Positions 8,713-17,659 are shown, numbered from the stretch's first letter. The stretch is 64,000 bases of DNA from an uncultured Eubacteriales bacterium (GCA_934546935.1 CAKTEH010000005.1:72272-136271), one strand, 5' to 3'. Program-made: numbers and translations. Notes: generated by a model from the sequence alone, not told the origin.

Positions 8713-10359
8713 ATGAAACTGATTTCAAGCAGCGGCGGAAGCCGCGCTTCCAATAAGCACGCCGCTGCGAAACGCCGCAGCGGTACCGCCCGGCTTTCCC
8801 AATCCCCGCTCCGACGGGACGACACGCAGGATCTGCCGCCTGTCCCGGCCGGCGAGACAAGCTCCCCGGCTTATCCCGACCGGTCACGTCCGGCGACTTG
8901 GCCATCTTTCGATCCGGGCACAGTAAATTCTGGCAGGACGGGATCGGATACTGGGCATGCAGACTACCCCCCTGTGCAGGATACGCGTATTGTCCGGGAC
9001 CCGTCGTATCTCTCCCAGCCGGCGCCTGAACCGGATGCTGCAGCGGCGCCGTATATTCCTGATGCAGCAGCGGAAAAGCGCGAAAAAAAGCGCAGCCGCA
9101 GAAAACGCCGTCTGATCGGTTGGGGAATCACCCTTGTTACGCTGGTTGTATTGTATTTCTTTTGTGTATACACCAATATCCCCTTTATCGCAAATCTTCG
9201 CAGCCTGTATATAGAAACCGCCATGACAACAATGGAGCACCAATGGCTCGCGACTTATTTCATCCCCATGCCGGTAATCCGTGAGACCATGGAGAAACTC
9301 GACCATCTTGAACAGCAGCAGGACAGCATGCAGAGCGACTGGAGCGGTTACAGCAAAGTGGATTCCACGGATCTTCCGGACATTCAAAAAGGGGACGATT
9401 CTAATACTTCGGGGAATTCAAAGCAGCCGGATGAAGTAAAACCTCCGGAATTTTGGGAGGATCCCGCGCACGATTTCTGGAATGTATATTCTGAAATTGA
9501 TTACGATTCTTTCTATGCTTATGCCCTTGAACATGAAGACAGCATGTATAATGAAGCGGGATACCTGTTTATTGACGAAGCTGATGCCGGAAGCGACGGC
9601 ACTGGTATTGTTACCACAAACGGAGATCCTGTCCTCAGTATTGATACGCAAAACGGGATCGTCATGGTTCGCCTCAAAGGCCTCGAATATGAGGGAGTTA
9701 TGGCGATCGTAAAGGATCCAAAACAGGTTTCGGTTGGCATCGCCTCCCATCTGGGGTCCTATGGATCCAAGGTCGCCACCATCGCGGAAGAAAATGACGC
9801 GATCCTCGCGATTAACGCGTCAGGTTTTGAAGACGACGGCGGGCATGGGAATGGGGGGACGGTTTACGGCCTTTTGTATGCAGACGGCATGAAATACAAT
9901 GGTTCCGCCGGCGGTACATATAAGGCAATTTATTTTGATTCCAACTACCGCCTCAATGTCCGTGCCTATGAAAGCGGTTTGGATATTTACAACGGCGTTG
10001 AGTTCAAACCCGCGCTCGTAATCAATGGAGAAGCCGCGCTTTCCGGTTCCGCCGGATGGGGTATCCAGCCCCGCTGCGCCATTGGCCAGACAGAAGATGG
10101 AAGTGTGCTGATGATCGTGATCGATGGACGGCAGACACATTCTGTCGGTATTACAGTAGGGGATCTGGCAAATATTTTTGTCGGCTATGGCGCCGTTCAG
10201 GCCGGGAATCTCGACGGTGGATCCTCCGCAGTTATGTATTATAATGGGCGTATCATCACAAAGCCCTCCGGCGCGGATAAAGTCAACGGCCGGTATCTGC
10301 CCGACGCATTTATCGTCAAAGCGCGTTCAGTGGTTGTCGGTGAAAGCGGCGCACAGTAA
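8713..10359 (+). CDS. Membrane-anchored phosphodiester glycosidase (NAGPA domain)
   Basis: A 548-residue protein: about 130 residues of Ser/Pro/Arg-rich low-complexity cytoplasmic sequence, one membrane helix (about 134-153), a linker, and a C-terminal NAGPA (phosphodiester N-acetylglucosaminidase-like) domain with AINASGF, PRCAIGQTEDGS and AGNLDGGSSAVMYYNG motifs. Bacterial members are linked to exopolysaccharide or cell-wall glycopolymer processing and face the outside of the cell. The ATG at 8713 has GGAGG at 8702-8706. The gene lies alone between two terminators, so it is probably monocistronic. The long disordered cytoplasmic N-terminus is unusual for an exoenzyme and may be a regulatory or division-site targeting tail. 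Confidence 0.83.
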   Translation: MKLISSSGGSRASNKHAAAKRRSGTARLSQSPLRRDDTQDLPPVPAGETSSPAYPDRSRPATWPSFDPGTVNSGRTGSDTGHADYPPVQDTRIVRDPSYLSQPAPEPDAAAAPYIPDAAAEKREKKRSRRKRRLIGWGITLVTLVVLYFFCVYTNIPFIANLRSLYIETAMTTMEHQWLATYFIPMPVIRETMEKLDHLEQQQDSMQSDWSGYSKVDSTDLPDIQKGDDSNTSGNSKQPDEVKPPEFWEDPAHDFWNVYSEIDYDSFYAYALEHEDSMYNEAGYLFIDEADAGSDGTGIVTTNGDPVLSIDTQNGIVMVRLKGLEYEGVMAIVKDPKQVSVGIASHLGSYGSKVATIAEENDAILAINASGFEDDGGHGNGGTVYGLLYADGMKYNGSAGGTYKAIYFDSNYRLNVRAYESGLDIYNGVEFKPALVINGEAALSGSAGWGIQPRCAIGQTEDGSVLMIVIDGRQTHSVGITVGDLANIFVGYGAVQAGNLDGGSSAVMYYNGRIITKPSGADKVNGRYLPDAFIVKARSVVVGESGAQ

Positions 10360-10372
10360 ACCAACTGTAAAT

Positions 10373-10417
10373 AAGAAACACCCTCCTGCAATCTGAAGTT
10401 GCAGGAGGGTGTTTCTT
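10373..10417. terminator. Bidirectional terminator between convergent genes
   Basis: A perfect 19-bp stem (10373-10391 with 10399-10417) around a 7-base loop lies between the rightward glycosidase gene and the leftward formyltransferase gene, with short A and T runs on both sides. Confidence 0.92.
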
Positions 10418-10424
10418 GTTGTCT

Positions 10425-11609
10425 TTAATGGTGGAACAGGCGGATTCCATCGAAAGCCATTACGATGCCATATTTATTGCATACTTCAATCACATGATCA
10501 TCACGCACAGATCCACCCGGCTGGGCGATATAGCTCACGCCGCTGCGGTGGGCCCGCTCAACATTATCGCCAAAGGGGAAGAAGGCGTCACTGCCAAGCG
10601 CAACGCCGGAAATCGTAGACAGATAAGCACGCTGCTCGGCACGGGTAAAAGGCTCCGGCCGCTCAGTAAACAGTGTCTGCCATATCCCATTCCCAATGAC
10701 ATCCTCATAATCATCAGAAAGATATACGTCAATGGCATTATCGCGGTCGGGACGTGCGATTTTTTCCTGGAACGGAAGATTAAGCACCTTTTCATGCTGG
10801 CGCAGATGCCACAGATCCGCCTTTCCTCCCGCCAGGCGCGTACAATGGATGCGGGACTGCTGGCCTGCGCCTACGCCGATGGCCTGTCCATCCACAGCAT
10901 AGCAAACGGAATTGGACTGCGTATATTTCAGCGTTATCAAAGCGACAATGAGGTCACGTACGGCGCTTTCCGGAAGCGATTTATTCTCTGTAACCACATT
11001 TGTCAAAAGCTCCGGCCCAATTTTGGAAGCATTGCGGCCCTGCTCAAATGTAACGCCGAAAACCTGCTTGCGTTCGATCGGATCAGGGACATAGGACGGA
11101 TCAATTTTAACAACATTATAGGTTCCGTTGCGCTTTTTCTTCAGAATTTCCAGCGCTTTGGGCGTATAATCAGGCGCGATCACGCCGTCAGACACCTCGC
11201 GGCGGATCAGGCGCGCAGTCGTCGCATCACAGGTTGTGCTCAGCGCGATCCAGTCGCCAAACGAGCTCATCCGGTCTGTCCCGCGCGCACGTGCATAGGC
11301 ACAGGCGATCGGGGAATCGTCAAGGCCCTTGACATCGCTGACAAAACAGGCGCGCTTCAGTTTCTCCGGAAGCGGAATACCCACAGCCGCCGAAGTCGGG
11401 CTGACATGCTTAAAAGAAGTCGCCGCAGGCAAGCCAAGCGCTTCAGACAGCTCATGTACAAGCTGCCAGCTGTTGAGCGCATCCAGGAAATTAATATAAC
11501 CCGGACGCCCGGAAAGGATTTCCACCGGCAGGTCTTCCCCCGACGCCATAAAAATACGTGCCGGCTTCTGATTTGGATTACATCCGTATTTCAGCGCAAA
11601 CTCTTTCAT
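10425..11609 (-). CDS. Single-domain AICAR formyltransferase (PurH transformylase-like)
   Basis: The 394-residue protein matches the AICAR transformylase half of PurH, which adds the formyl group from 10-formyl-THF to AICAR in late purine synthesis. The active-site-like KHVSPTSAAVG (about 68-78) corresponds to the KH dipeptide motif, and the C-terminus has the characteristic SDAFFPFGDNVERA and QPGGSVRDDHVI. The IMP cyclohydrolase domain of bifunctional PurH is absent; such stand-alone proteins occur in many Clostridia. The ATG at 11609 follows AGGAGAACGT. It lies 72 bases downstream of a 37-residue small ORF that shares its strong promoter. Confidence 0.9.
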   Translation of the reverse strand: MKEFALKYGCNPNQKPARIFMASGEDLPVEILSGRPGYINFLDALNSWQLVHELSEALGLPAATSFKHVSPTSAAVGIPLPEKLKRACFVSDVKGLDDSPIACAYARARGTDRMSSFGDWIALSTTCDATTARLIRREVSDGVIAPDYTPKALEILKKKRNGTYNVVKIDPSYVPDPIERKQVFGVTFEQGRNASKIGPELLTNVVTENKSLPESAVRDLIVALITLKYTQSNSVCYAVDGQAIGVGAGQQSRIHCTRLAGGKADLWHLRQHEKVLNLPFQEKIARPDRDNAIDVYLSDDYEDVIGNGIWQTLFTERPEPFTRAEQRAYLSTISGVALGSDAFFPFGDNVERAHRSGVSYIAQPGGSVRDDHVIEVCNKYGIVMAFDGIRLFHH

Positions 11610-11681
11610 ATACGTTCTCCTGTCAAACCGAAAATTTAAACGCGAAAAGCAGCTTCCCTCTGAAGCGCCTTCCGCGTAAGT

Positions 11682-11795
11682 TTACATAATCATATTTTCC
11701 TTTTCATACTGAGGATATACCCGAAAGCCGCAGGCAGATACAAAACGTCCGCGGCCAAACTGCAACCCTTTTTCCAGATTCCAAAAGCCGCGCAT
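11682..11795 (-). CDS. Small 37-residue protein upstream of AICAR formyltransferase
   Basis: The ATG at 11795 has AAGGAGGCGGGAAG immediately upstream, one of the best ribosome-binding sites in the window, and lies only about 20 bases after the predicted transcript start of a near-consensus promoter. The peptide starts MRGFWNLEKGLQFGRGRF and ends in EKENMIM; it is basic and aromatic with one cysteine and no membrane helix. I do not recognise it. It is either a true small protein co-transcribed with the purine gene or a leader peptide; there is no clear terminator in the 72-base gap, which argues against simple attenuation. Confidence 0.6.
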   Translation of the reverse strand: MRGFWNLEKGLQFGRGRFVSACGFRVYPQYEKENMIM

Positions 11796-11820
11796 CTTCC
11801 CGCCTCCTTCTCTTATTTTT

Positions 11821-11849
11821 ATTTTATCATAGCCTTTTTTTCGTGTCAA
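11821..11849 (-). promoter_or_regulatory. Promoter of the small ORF-AICAR formyltransferase operon
   Basis: TTGACA (11849-11844), 17 bases, TAAAAT (11826-11821) on the minus strand; start near 11814, about 20 bases before the small ORF ATG. Confidence 0.8.
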
Positions 11850-11861
11850 TCGTCGGAATGC

Positions 11862-11890
11862 TTGAAAAATCCTGTAAAATCCTGTATGAT
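11862..11890 (+). promoter_or_regulatory. Promoter of the FAH-family gene
   Basis: TTGAAA (11862-11867), 17 bases, TATGAT (11885-11890) face rightward, back to back with the purine-gene promoter. The leader to the ATG at 11981 is about 85 bases. Confidence 0.65.
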
Positions 11891-11980
11891 ATAGGTGCAT
11901 GGGATCCTGGGCTTCTGGAATATAAACGCATTCCCGGCAGCACCGTATCTCCCTGAAAGAATGAAATAAGAGGTTCAAAA

Positions 11981-12823
11981 ATGAAATTTACCAGTTTCTA
12001 CCGCGAAGGTGCACTGCACACCGGCCTCATAACCGAAAACGGTGTTGCCGACCTGCATACAGCAGGACTTTGTTGCGATATGCGTAAAATTATCAGCTGC
12101 GGCGACAAAGCCATCTCTAAAATCCCCGGCTTCGCAGCCAAGGCCGAGCTTCTCCCCTATGATTCCCTGCATTTTGCCCCCGCAGTGCAACCTGAAAAAA
12201 TCGTCTGTGTAGGGCTTAACTACCGCGCACATGCGGCTGAAACCGGCGCGGCAATCCCAAAAACGCCCGTCATCTTCAGCAAATTCAACAATGCCCTTGG
12301 CGCCTGCGGCGACGGCATTCCCCTTCCGCCATGGCTGAAAGAATATGATTATGAGGCCGAGCTTGTCATCGTCATAGGCCGTGAAGCCTGGCACGTAGCC
12401 GAGGACGATGCGCAGGATTACATCTTCGGTTATACCTGCGGCAATGACGTCAGCGCGCGCGATGCGCAGCATGCTTCCGCACAGTGGCTGATCGGAAAAT
12501 CCCTGCCTGGCTTTGCACCCTGCGGCCCAGTACTTGTTACCGCTGATGCTTTTGATCCGATGCAGCCGCACACTGTCACCTGTTATCGTAATGGCGAGCT
12601 TGTGCAATCGGGCACGACTGATGATCTGATTTTTAATTGCCGGCAAATTGTCTCCTATGTATCCAACTTCATCCGTCTTGCACCCGGCGATTTGATTTTT
12701 ACCGGGACGCCCTCCGGCGTCCAGCTCGGAAAGCGCCCGGAAGAAGCAAACTGGCTTAAACCCGGCGAAGAACTTCGTGTTGCGATTGAGGGAATCGGTG
12801 AACTGGTCAACCACACAATATAA
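11981..12823 (+). CDS. Fumarylacetoacetate hydrolase (FAH) family protein
   Basis: A 280-residue cytosolic enzyme of the FAH superfamily, whose members hydrolyse or isomerise C-C bonds in beta-diketones (e.g. fumarylpyruvate, acylpyruvates) or decarboxylate oxaloacetate. Visible signatures are VGLNYRAHAAE (about 76), the metal-ligand region YDYEAELVIVIG (about 124-135), GYTCGNDVSARDAQ (about 149-162) and FTGTPSGV (about 245). The conserved acidic ligands and the KSLPGFAPCGP substrate loop are present, so it is probably active. It is monocistronic between its own promoter and a strong terminator, and no aromatic-catabolism genes lie nearby, so the substrate is unknown. Confidence 0.88.
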   Translation: MKFTSFYREGALHTGLITENGVADLHTAGLCCDMRKIISCGDKAISKIPGFAAKAELLPYDSLHFAPAVQPEKIVCVGLNYRAHAAETGAAIPKTPVIFSKFNNALGACGDGIPLPPWLKEYDYEAELVIVIGREAWHVAEDDAQDYIFGYTCGNDVSARDAQHASAQWLIGKSLPGFAPCGPVLVTADAFDPMQPHTVTCYRNGELVQSGTTDDLIFNCRQIVSYVSNFIRLAPGDLIFTGTPSGVQLGKRPEEANWLKPGEELRVAIEGIGELVNHTI

Positions 12824-12842
12824 GGCGCCCTCAATATAGCAT

Positions 12843-12898
12843 ATCATAAAACAGTGCCTGTGCGCTGCGAATGCAGCGCACAGGCACTGTTTTATGAT
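12843..12898. terminator. Very long bidirectional terminator hairpin
   Basis: A perfect 26-bp inverted repeat (12843-12868 with 12873-12898) around a 4-base loop lies between the rightward FAH gene and the leftward broken small gene, whose stop codon is inside the right arm. Confidence 0.9.
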
Positions 12899-13195
12899 TT
12901 TCTCTGCCCTGTTACAGTCAAAAACATTTCTTTTGCAGAAATCCGGGGATTTTTCGCATAAAGTATCCGATATTGCTCAATCGCGTTCTCATCCCAAGCA
13001 TAACCCATACAGCTGGCCGCAGTGCTCACCGCCGGAAACCATGATATGCGTCCGAAACTCCGTAAAGCGCTGCATTTCTTCCATCCGGTGAAACGGACGC
13101 GCTGCGGCGCCATATGCATTATCATACCCGTGTTTCCCCACAGAAAGCATGGGATAAATATAGTTGGCCGTCTGACTTATGACCGCACGAAACAC
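12892..13195 (-). pseudogene. Frameshifted ~100-residue protein downstream of MFS gene
   Basis: A GTG at 13195 preceded by AGGGGAGGGG opens a frame that reads to GGEHCGQLYG and then stops after four more residues (stop near 12989). Shifting by one base at the GGG around 13005 restores a continuous frame, YAWDENAIEQYRILYAKNP, to a stop at 12892. Removing one G would give one 100-residue protein, so a single-base insertion in a G run, a sequencing error, or a programmed shift are the explanations. I do not recognise the family. It follows the MFS gene by 36 bases and belongs to its operon. Confidence 0.6.
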
Positions 13196-13231
13196 AATTT
13201 CCCCTCCCCTTTGCAATTCCTCAAAGCATTG

Positions 13232-14626
13232 TCAACGATAGATCCGCTGCCGGGAAAAATGCCGGCGCAGCCAGCGAAGGAAATCGGTGAGCATCGCCTT
13301 GGTGGTCGCATCCCGGTCGTTTTTCATCCTCGGTACAAGCAGTACCACAATTGTAAACCGCAGGGTAATGGCACAGGCAATCAGAATTTTATAGCGGTCA
13401 AAACCGACGTTACCCGGTACGCCGATCGATTCCAGCCAGTCAAGCAGTGCGCCGCCGGTGAGTACGCCCGCAAACGAACCGCACAGGGAAGTAATACAGG
13501 AAAAAAAGGCGATATACGCCGGACGCTGATCGTCTGGGGAATAGGAAAGCTGCATACTCGTCGCCGCAAGATTGGAAGCGCACCAAAATGCCGCGCCCAG
13601 GAAATTATGCGCAAACATCGGCCAGACGCTGCCATATTCGGAAAAAAGGAAAAAACCCTGCGTCAATGCCGCAACCACTCCGGATACCAGCATTACCGGC
13701 TTACAGCCATATCGGTCAAGCAGTTTCCCCCATTGCGAAATAACCAACACCGTTACCATCGACGCCGTGATTGTCCCGAAAATGGTCACTTCCATATTTG
13801 TCAGGCCCATTTCATTCATGGCATAGCGGGAAATATACATACCGCTCATATTAGCGGTAAAGCACCACGCAGCCCAGAAAATAGCGAAGCGTAAAAACGG
13901 CGCATCATGGAAAACCCGGCCAAGCGACTGGCGGAGATTGGTACGCAGCGGCGGCGTGCTGTACACTTCCTGGATAAACGCATAACAGCACATATCGATT
14001 ACGCCAAAAAGCCCGCCCATCCCAAAAACAATTGTATAGCGGATCTCCCCGGGTACTGTGTCAAGTATGTATGAAACAATCAGCCCCAGCACCACGCCAA
14101 AAACCGAGTTGATCGCATCACGCCGCGACATCCAACGTCCCCGGATTGAAATCGGGATCAGGTCGGCCATCCACGGCATCCAACAGACGTTGATCATGCT
14201 TCCACATACAGAGGAAATGCCCAACAGAACAATTACCGTCCAAAGCCGGAGCCATTGCGGCTGCATTGGGATAAAAAACGGTACCAAACCGAAAAGCAGC
14301 CATAAAGCCCGGCTGAACAGCCCATAGGTTAATAAATAACGTTTTCGCCGGTGCGTACGGCTGACCATAAGTGAAAACGGGATCTGGCATACTGCGGCTG
14401 CCAAGGGGATACCGGTGATCACACCATATTCAAAGTCACCGGCTCCGAGAAAGTTGGCCAATTGGATCATCGCCGTCGTACCGCTGGCGCAAATAATGCA
14501 ATGCATATTTCCGAAAATATTGCTTAAAAGCATGGCAAAAATACTGCGTTGAGTCCGCGGTTCGGCCTGGATTTCGGCATATAAAGATGCAAAGGGGGAC
14601 GTCCATTGAATTCGCCTGCGTTTCAT
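13232..14626 (-). CDS. MFS transporter
   Basis: A 464-residue polytopic membrane protein with about 12 helices and the MFS loop signature between helices 2 and 3 (SRTHRRKRYLLTYGL, about 115-130). The frame is open further upstream, but the ATG at 14626 directly follows GGGAGGAAGAG and gives the usual basic N-terminus MKRRRIQW. Members of this clostridial subgroup have no assigned substrate; sugar or drug transport are both possible. It leads a short operon with the frameshifted gene at 12892-13195. Confidence 0.85.
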   Translation of the reverse strand: MKRRRIQWTSPFASLYAEIQAEPRTQRSIFAMLLSNIFGNMHCIICASGTTAMIQLANFLGAGDFEYGVITGIPLAAAVCQIPFSLMVSRTHRRKRYLLTYGLFSRALWLLFGLVPFFIPMQPQWLRLWTVIVLLGISSVCGSMINVCWMPWMADLIPISIRGRWMSRRDAINSVFGVVLGLIVSYILDTVPGEIRYTIVFGMGGLFGVIDMCCYAFIQEVYSTPPLRTNLRQSLGRVFHDAPFLRFAIFWAAWCFTANMSGMYISRYAMNEMGLTNMEVTIFGTITASMVTVLVISQWGKLLDRYGCKPVMLVSGVVAALTQGFFLFSEYGSVWPMFAHNFLGAAFWCASNLAATSMQLSYSPDDQRPAYIAFFSCITSLCGSFAGVLTGGALLDWLESIGVPGNVGFDRYKILIACAITLRFTIVVLLVPRMKNDRDATTKAMLTDFLRWLRRHFSRQRIYR

Positions 14627-14813
14627 ACACTCTTCCTCCCGGCTACTTGTATGGGATTTCTCTTTTTCTATATCCGCCGCCAGCCGACGCAGGGGCATGT
14701 GTCTTGCTGGGATTATACAGGATTCCATTTAAATTATCAAGCCTATTGTAAAACAAAACTTAAAAAGATATAAATTTATCGCCCAGGAAATTCACAATTT
14801 ATCCTGTATAGAT

Positions 14814-14848
14814 AAAAAACAGCCGGATGCTGTTGTCAGCATCCGGCT
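14814..14848 (-). terminator. Terminator of the flavodoxin gene/metallochaperone operon
   Basis: AGCCGGATGCTG (14821-14832) and its complement (14837-14848) with a 4-base loop; leftward transcripts then read six U residues (A run at 14814-14819). Confidence 0.92.
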
Positions 14849-14913
14849 TGCATATTTACAATACCACGGAAAAGTACCCATCCGCTCCTGGCATAAGGGC
14901 CAAAGCAAGGAGC

Positions 14914-15531
14914 TCAGCGGATAAAATTAGTCGAAACACGTTTTTCCGGGCAGGACGGTTCGATCCCGGCACGACGGCCGGCGTCAATGCACTGCAAAAG
15001 CCAGGCCATATTGCGGCCAAGCGTACGCATAATCTGCATCCCCTCCGCATCGGCGCGCACTTCCTCAGGCGTATTGCCATGCACCATATTCCAATACTGC
15101 GAGGATACTACCGGCATCTGCGAGATCGTGAAATATTTATTAAGTTGGTCAAGGGCAGCAGTTGAACCGCCGCGGCGGCAGCTCACTACGGCCGCACCCG
15201 GTTTATACCAGTGCATACCGCCGGAAGCGTAGAAAAAACGGTCAAGAAAAGCAGTAATACTCCCGGAAGCTGCGGCATAATGCACCGGGGAACCGAAAAC
15301 ATACGCGTCAGCCAGCTTTGCCCGCTCCAGCGCGGCATTTACCACATCATCAAGCACACAGCGGCCCTCCCGGCAGCCTCCGCAGGCCATACATCCGGAA
15401 ACCGGATCCGGGCCGAGCCAGAAAAGTTCCGTTTCCAAACCTGCCTCCTGGAGGGTTTTCTCAACTTCATGCAGTGCAGTTTCCGTACAGCCGTGTGCAT
15501 TTGGGCTCCCATTAATCAGCAAAACTTTCAT
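14914..15531 (-). CDS. Flavodoxin-like NAD(P)H-dependent FMN reductase with a CxxC cluster
   Basis: A 205-residue flavodoxin-fold protein. MKVLLINGSPNAHGCTETAL gives the FMN-phosphate loop near residues 8-17, GSPVHYAAASGSITAFLDR (about 80-98) is the second flavin loop, and CMACGGCREGRC (about 47-58) is a cysteine cluster of the kind seen in iron-sulfur flavoproteins and related oxidoreductases. The ATG at 15531 fits the family start and has GGGGGAAA before it. It is the last gene of an operon starting with two CobW-type GTPases (20 bases after the second), so it may provide reducing power for a metal-delivery process, but that link is an inference. Confidence 0.85.
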   Translation of the reverse strand: MKVLLINGSPNAHGCTETALHEVEKTLQEAGLETELFWLGPDPVSGCMACGGCREGRCVLDDVVNAALERAKLADAYVFGSPVHYAAASGSITAFLDRFFYASGGMHWYKPGAAVVSCRRGGSTAALDQLNKYFTISQMPVVSSQYWNMVHGNTPEEVRADAEGMQIMRTLGRNMAWLLQCIDAGRRAGIEPSCPEKRVSTNFIR

Positions 15532-15550
15532 GTTTCCCCCATCTCCCGGC

Positions 15551-16492
15551 TTAATAGAATGTAGCGACCGGCTGCTGCGGAGCAAACGCCGGAACTATAC
15601 TTTCAATATGGAAAACCGGACCGCGTTTCCCATACAGCTTGGAAAAGCGGTTTTCTACGCTTGCTGTAATCTCATACCAGCTTTCATTTTTCAATTCGCC
15701 GGTTTTATCATACCTCGCAGCCAGGCCGGCAAAGCGGATATCCTCCACACAACAGGTCATAAGCTGACGGCCAAAAACGAAAGTGCCCTCCGGCAATTTC
15801 CCCCGCGTCACAGCAAGCGCACGCAGATGCACAGTTTTGCCTTCAAACTTATCGGATTCCTCAGAAAGGTCACGATACCACCAAGCATATGCCTCGTCGC
15901 TAATTTCCACAACTGGCGCGTCGATATCATAAGGCGGCGGATCCTCAATCGCATCGTATTCAACCTGCCCATCAGGCGATTCGTACAGAATGTCCGCGCC
16001 GCGGTTTACACCGCGCACAAGCTTGTGCACAGCTTCGCGATCGAGATCCGGAAGCGCGCGGTTAACGACCAGCATTTCACAGCTTTGCAGCTTATCCACC
16101 ACCAGCTGGCGCATATTCGCATTGTAATTGAGCAGCGTACGTCCATCTGCAAACATGAACTCTTGATAAATTGCCCACTCTTCCGGCATCGCATTGTACA
16201 GCGCATCGAGCAGCCACATGCCATTATACTCGACCAACACTCGGCTGGCACGGTGTTTTTTCACCAACGCCTTGAGTTCTTCTTCCTTCAGCGCATCCTG
16301 ATCCTCAATCGTTTCTATAAATACGTTCTTTCCGGAGAACCGGGAAGGCGTATACTCCTCCTCGCCTTCCTCACAAACAAGCAAAAGCGTCCGTTCGCCC
16401 TTGTTGAACCGCCGGTCTTCTAAGGTTTCCTGAATAAATTTGGTCTTTCCGGATTCCAGAAACCCGGTAAACAGATATACAGGTATTTCCAT
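15551..16492 (-). CDS. CobW/HypB-type GTPase with C-terminal DUF1980/YcgQ-like domain
   Basis: A 313-residue protein whose first ~170 residues are a SIMIBI GTPase (Walker A GFLESGKTK at 10-18, VEYNGMWLLD near 85-95 and a VVNR base-recognition-like motif near 145). The last ~100 residues resemble the domain at the end of TIGR03943/YcgQ proteins, with FEGKTVHLRALAV and a CC pair in LMTCCVEDIRFAGLA. YcgQ-type proteins work with YcgR permeases and are often found with CobW-like chaperones in zinc-limited cells; here the GTPase and that domain are fused. It lacks the CxCC motif of its upstream partner and starts 3 bases after that gene ends, so they are probably made together. Confidence 0.75.
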   Translation of the reverse strand: MEIPVYLFTGFLESGKTKFIQETLEDRRFNKGERTLLLVCEEGEEEYTPSRFSGKNVFIETIEDQDALKEEELKALVKKHRASRVLVEYNGMWLLDALYNAMPEEWAIYQEFMFADGRTLLNYNANMRQLVVDKLQSCEMLVVNRALPDLDREAVHKLVRGVNRGADILYESPDGQVEYDAIEDPPPYDIDAPVVEISDEAYAWWYRDLSEESDKFEGKTVHLRALAVTRGKLPEGTFVFGRQLMTCCVEDIRFAGLAARYDKTGELKNESWYEITASVENRFSKLYGKRGPVFHIESIVPAFAPQQPVATFY

Positions 16493-16495
16493 GCT

Positions 16496-17608
16496 TTACG
16501 CTCCCAAAAACAATTCACGCACAGCTTTGGTATCCAGCTGGGCGCCGATCACACAGATCCGTCCGGTAACCGCAGCGCTTCCCGTACGGATTTCGCATTC
16601 ACCCGGGGTAAAATCGAAATGCAGCCATTCCTCTCCCCCATCGACAATACCCTTAGCACGCACAACCATGCCAAAGCGTTCGGCATCGTTAAGCGCTTCC
16701 AGAATATCAGAAAGCTGCTGACGAGAAAACTTATGAGCAGTTTCCTCTCCCCAGCTTGCAAAAACCTCGTCGGCGTCATGGCCATGATGGTGATGATGAT
16801 GCCCATCCTTACCGTCATGATGATGGTGGCATTCGCACTCCGGATCATCACATTCCTCTCCGTCATGATGATGTGCATGTCCTTCTTCTTCATGATGGTG
16901 GTGGTGCGCATCCCCGTCATGATGATGATGGCATTCGCATTCCGGATCGTCGCATTCCGCTTCGTCATGCCCATCCTGTGCAGATTCCAAAAGTGACGAA
17001 AGCTCGGCAGAGAGCGCATCACGACGCTCAATCGCATCAAGAATCTGCTCGCCTGTAAGGATATCCCAGGGCGTTGTAATAATCCGGGCAGCCGGATTAT
17101 GTTCCCGAAGCAGCGCAACCGCAGCGTCGAGCTTTTCCTGGCTCAGGTTCTGCGTACGGCTGAGAATCACGCAGGCGGCATACTCGATCTGATTATTGAA
17201 AAATTCGCCGAAATTTTTCATATACATCCGACACTTTCCCGCATCCGCAACTGTTGTCAGACCATTGAGACGGATGTCTTCCTCCACACCCAGCACAGCA
17301 GAAATAACATCGGAGAGCTTGCCTACGCCGGACGGCTCAATCAAAATTCGATCCGGATGGAATTGTTCAATTACCTTATGCAGCGCAGCCCGGAAATCGC
17401 CGGTAAGGCTGCAGCAAATGCATCCGGAATTCAATTCGTTGATTTCAACGCCTGCATCCTTCATGAACCCGCCGTCAATACCGATCTCTCCAAATTCATT
17501 TTCAATCAGTACCAGTTTTTCACCCTGATACGCCTGCGCAATCAGTTTTTTAATCAGCGTCGTCTTTCCAGCACCAAGAAATCCGGAAAAAATATCTACT
17601 TTTACCAT
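16496..17608 (-). CDS. CobW-family metallochaperone GTPase with duplicated His-rich metal-binding insert
   Basis: A 370-residue GTPase of the COG0523/CobW family, which hands zinc, cobalt or nickel to client enzymes. Walker A is GFLGAGKTT (9-17), the family metal motif GCICC is at 62-66, and the CobW C-terminal domain starts near 282. Between them residues 214-280 form an extremely His/Asp/Cys-rich insert in which the block ECDDPECECHHHHDG occurs twice (218-232 and 252-266), evidence of an internal duplication. Such inserts store or buffer metal. The promoter carries a palindrome around its -10 box, so the operon is probably repressed by a metalloregulator. It is first of three genes: GTPase, GTPase-DUF1980, flavodoxin. 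Confidence 0.9.
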   Translation of the reverse strand: MVKVDIFSGFLGAGKTTLIKKLIAQAYQGEKLVLIENEFGEIGIDGGFMKDAGVEINELNSGCICCSLTGDFRAALHKVIEQFHPDRILIEPSGVGKLSDVISAVLGVEEDIRLNGLTTVADAGKCRMYMKNFGEFFNNQIEYAACVILSRTQNLSQEKLDAAVALLREHNPAARIITTPWDILTGEQILDAIERRDALSAELSSLLESAQDGHDEAECDDPECECHHHHDGDAHHHHHEEEGHAHHHDGEECDDPECECHHHHDGKDGHHHHHHGHDADEVFASWGEETAHKFSRQQLSDILEALNDAERFGMVVRAKGIVDGGEEWLHFDFTPGECEIRTGSAAVTGRICVIGAQLDTKAVRELFLGA

Positions 17609-17659
17609 TGCAAATCCCTCTATATAAATTATTGATATCCGTGCGGTATATTGCTATCC

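Noticed and set aside
12843..12898. 26-bp inverted repeat as an insertion-sequence end or attachment site
   Set aside because: It lies between two converging genes with a 4-base loop and A/T flanks, which is the pattern of a bidirectional terminator; no target duplication or transposase is nearby.
16784..16970. Short direct repeats that could suggest a CRISPR or tandem repeat array
   Set aside because: They are the duplicated His-rich coding block of one protein; there are no regular spacers and the frame is kept.
16619..17118. His/Met/Asp-rich frames on both strands over the CobW insert
   Set aside because: They are out-of-phase readings of the repeated His/Asp codons of the metallochaperone; only the CobW frame has the GTPase motifs before and after.
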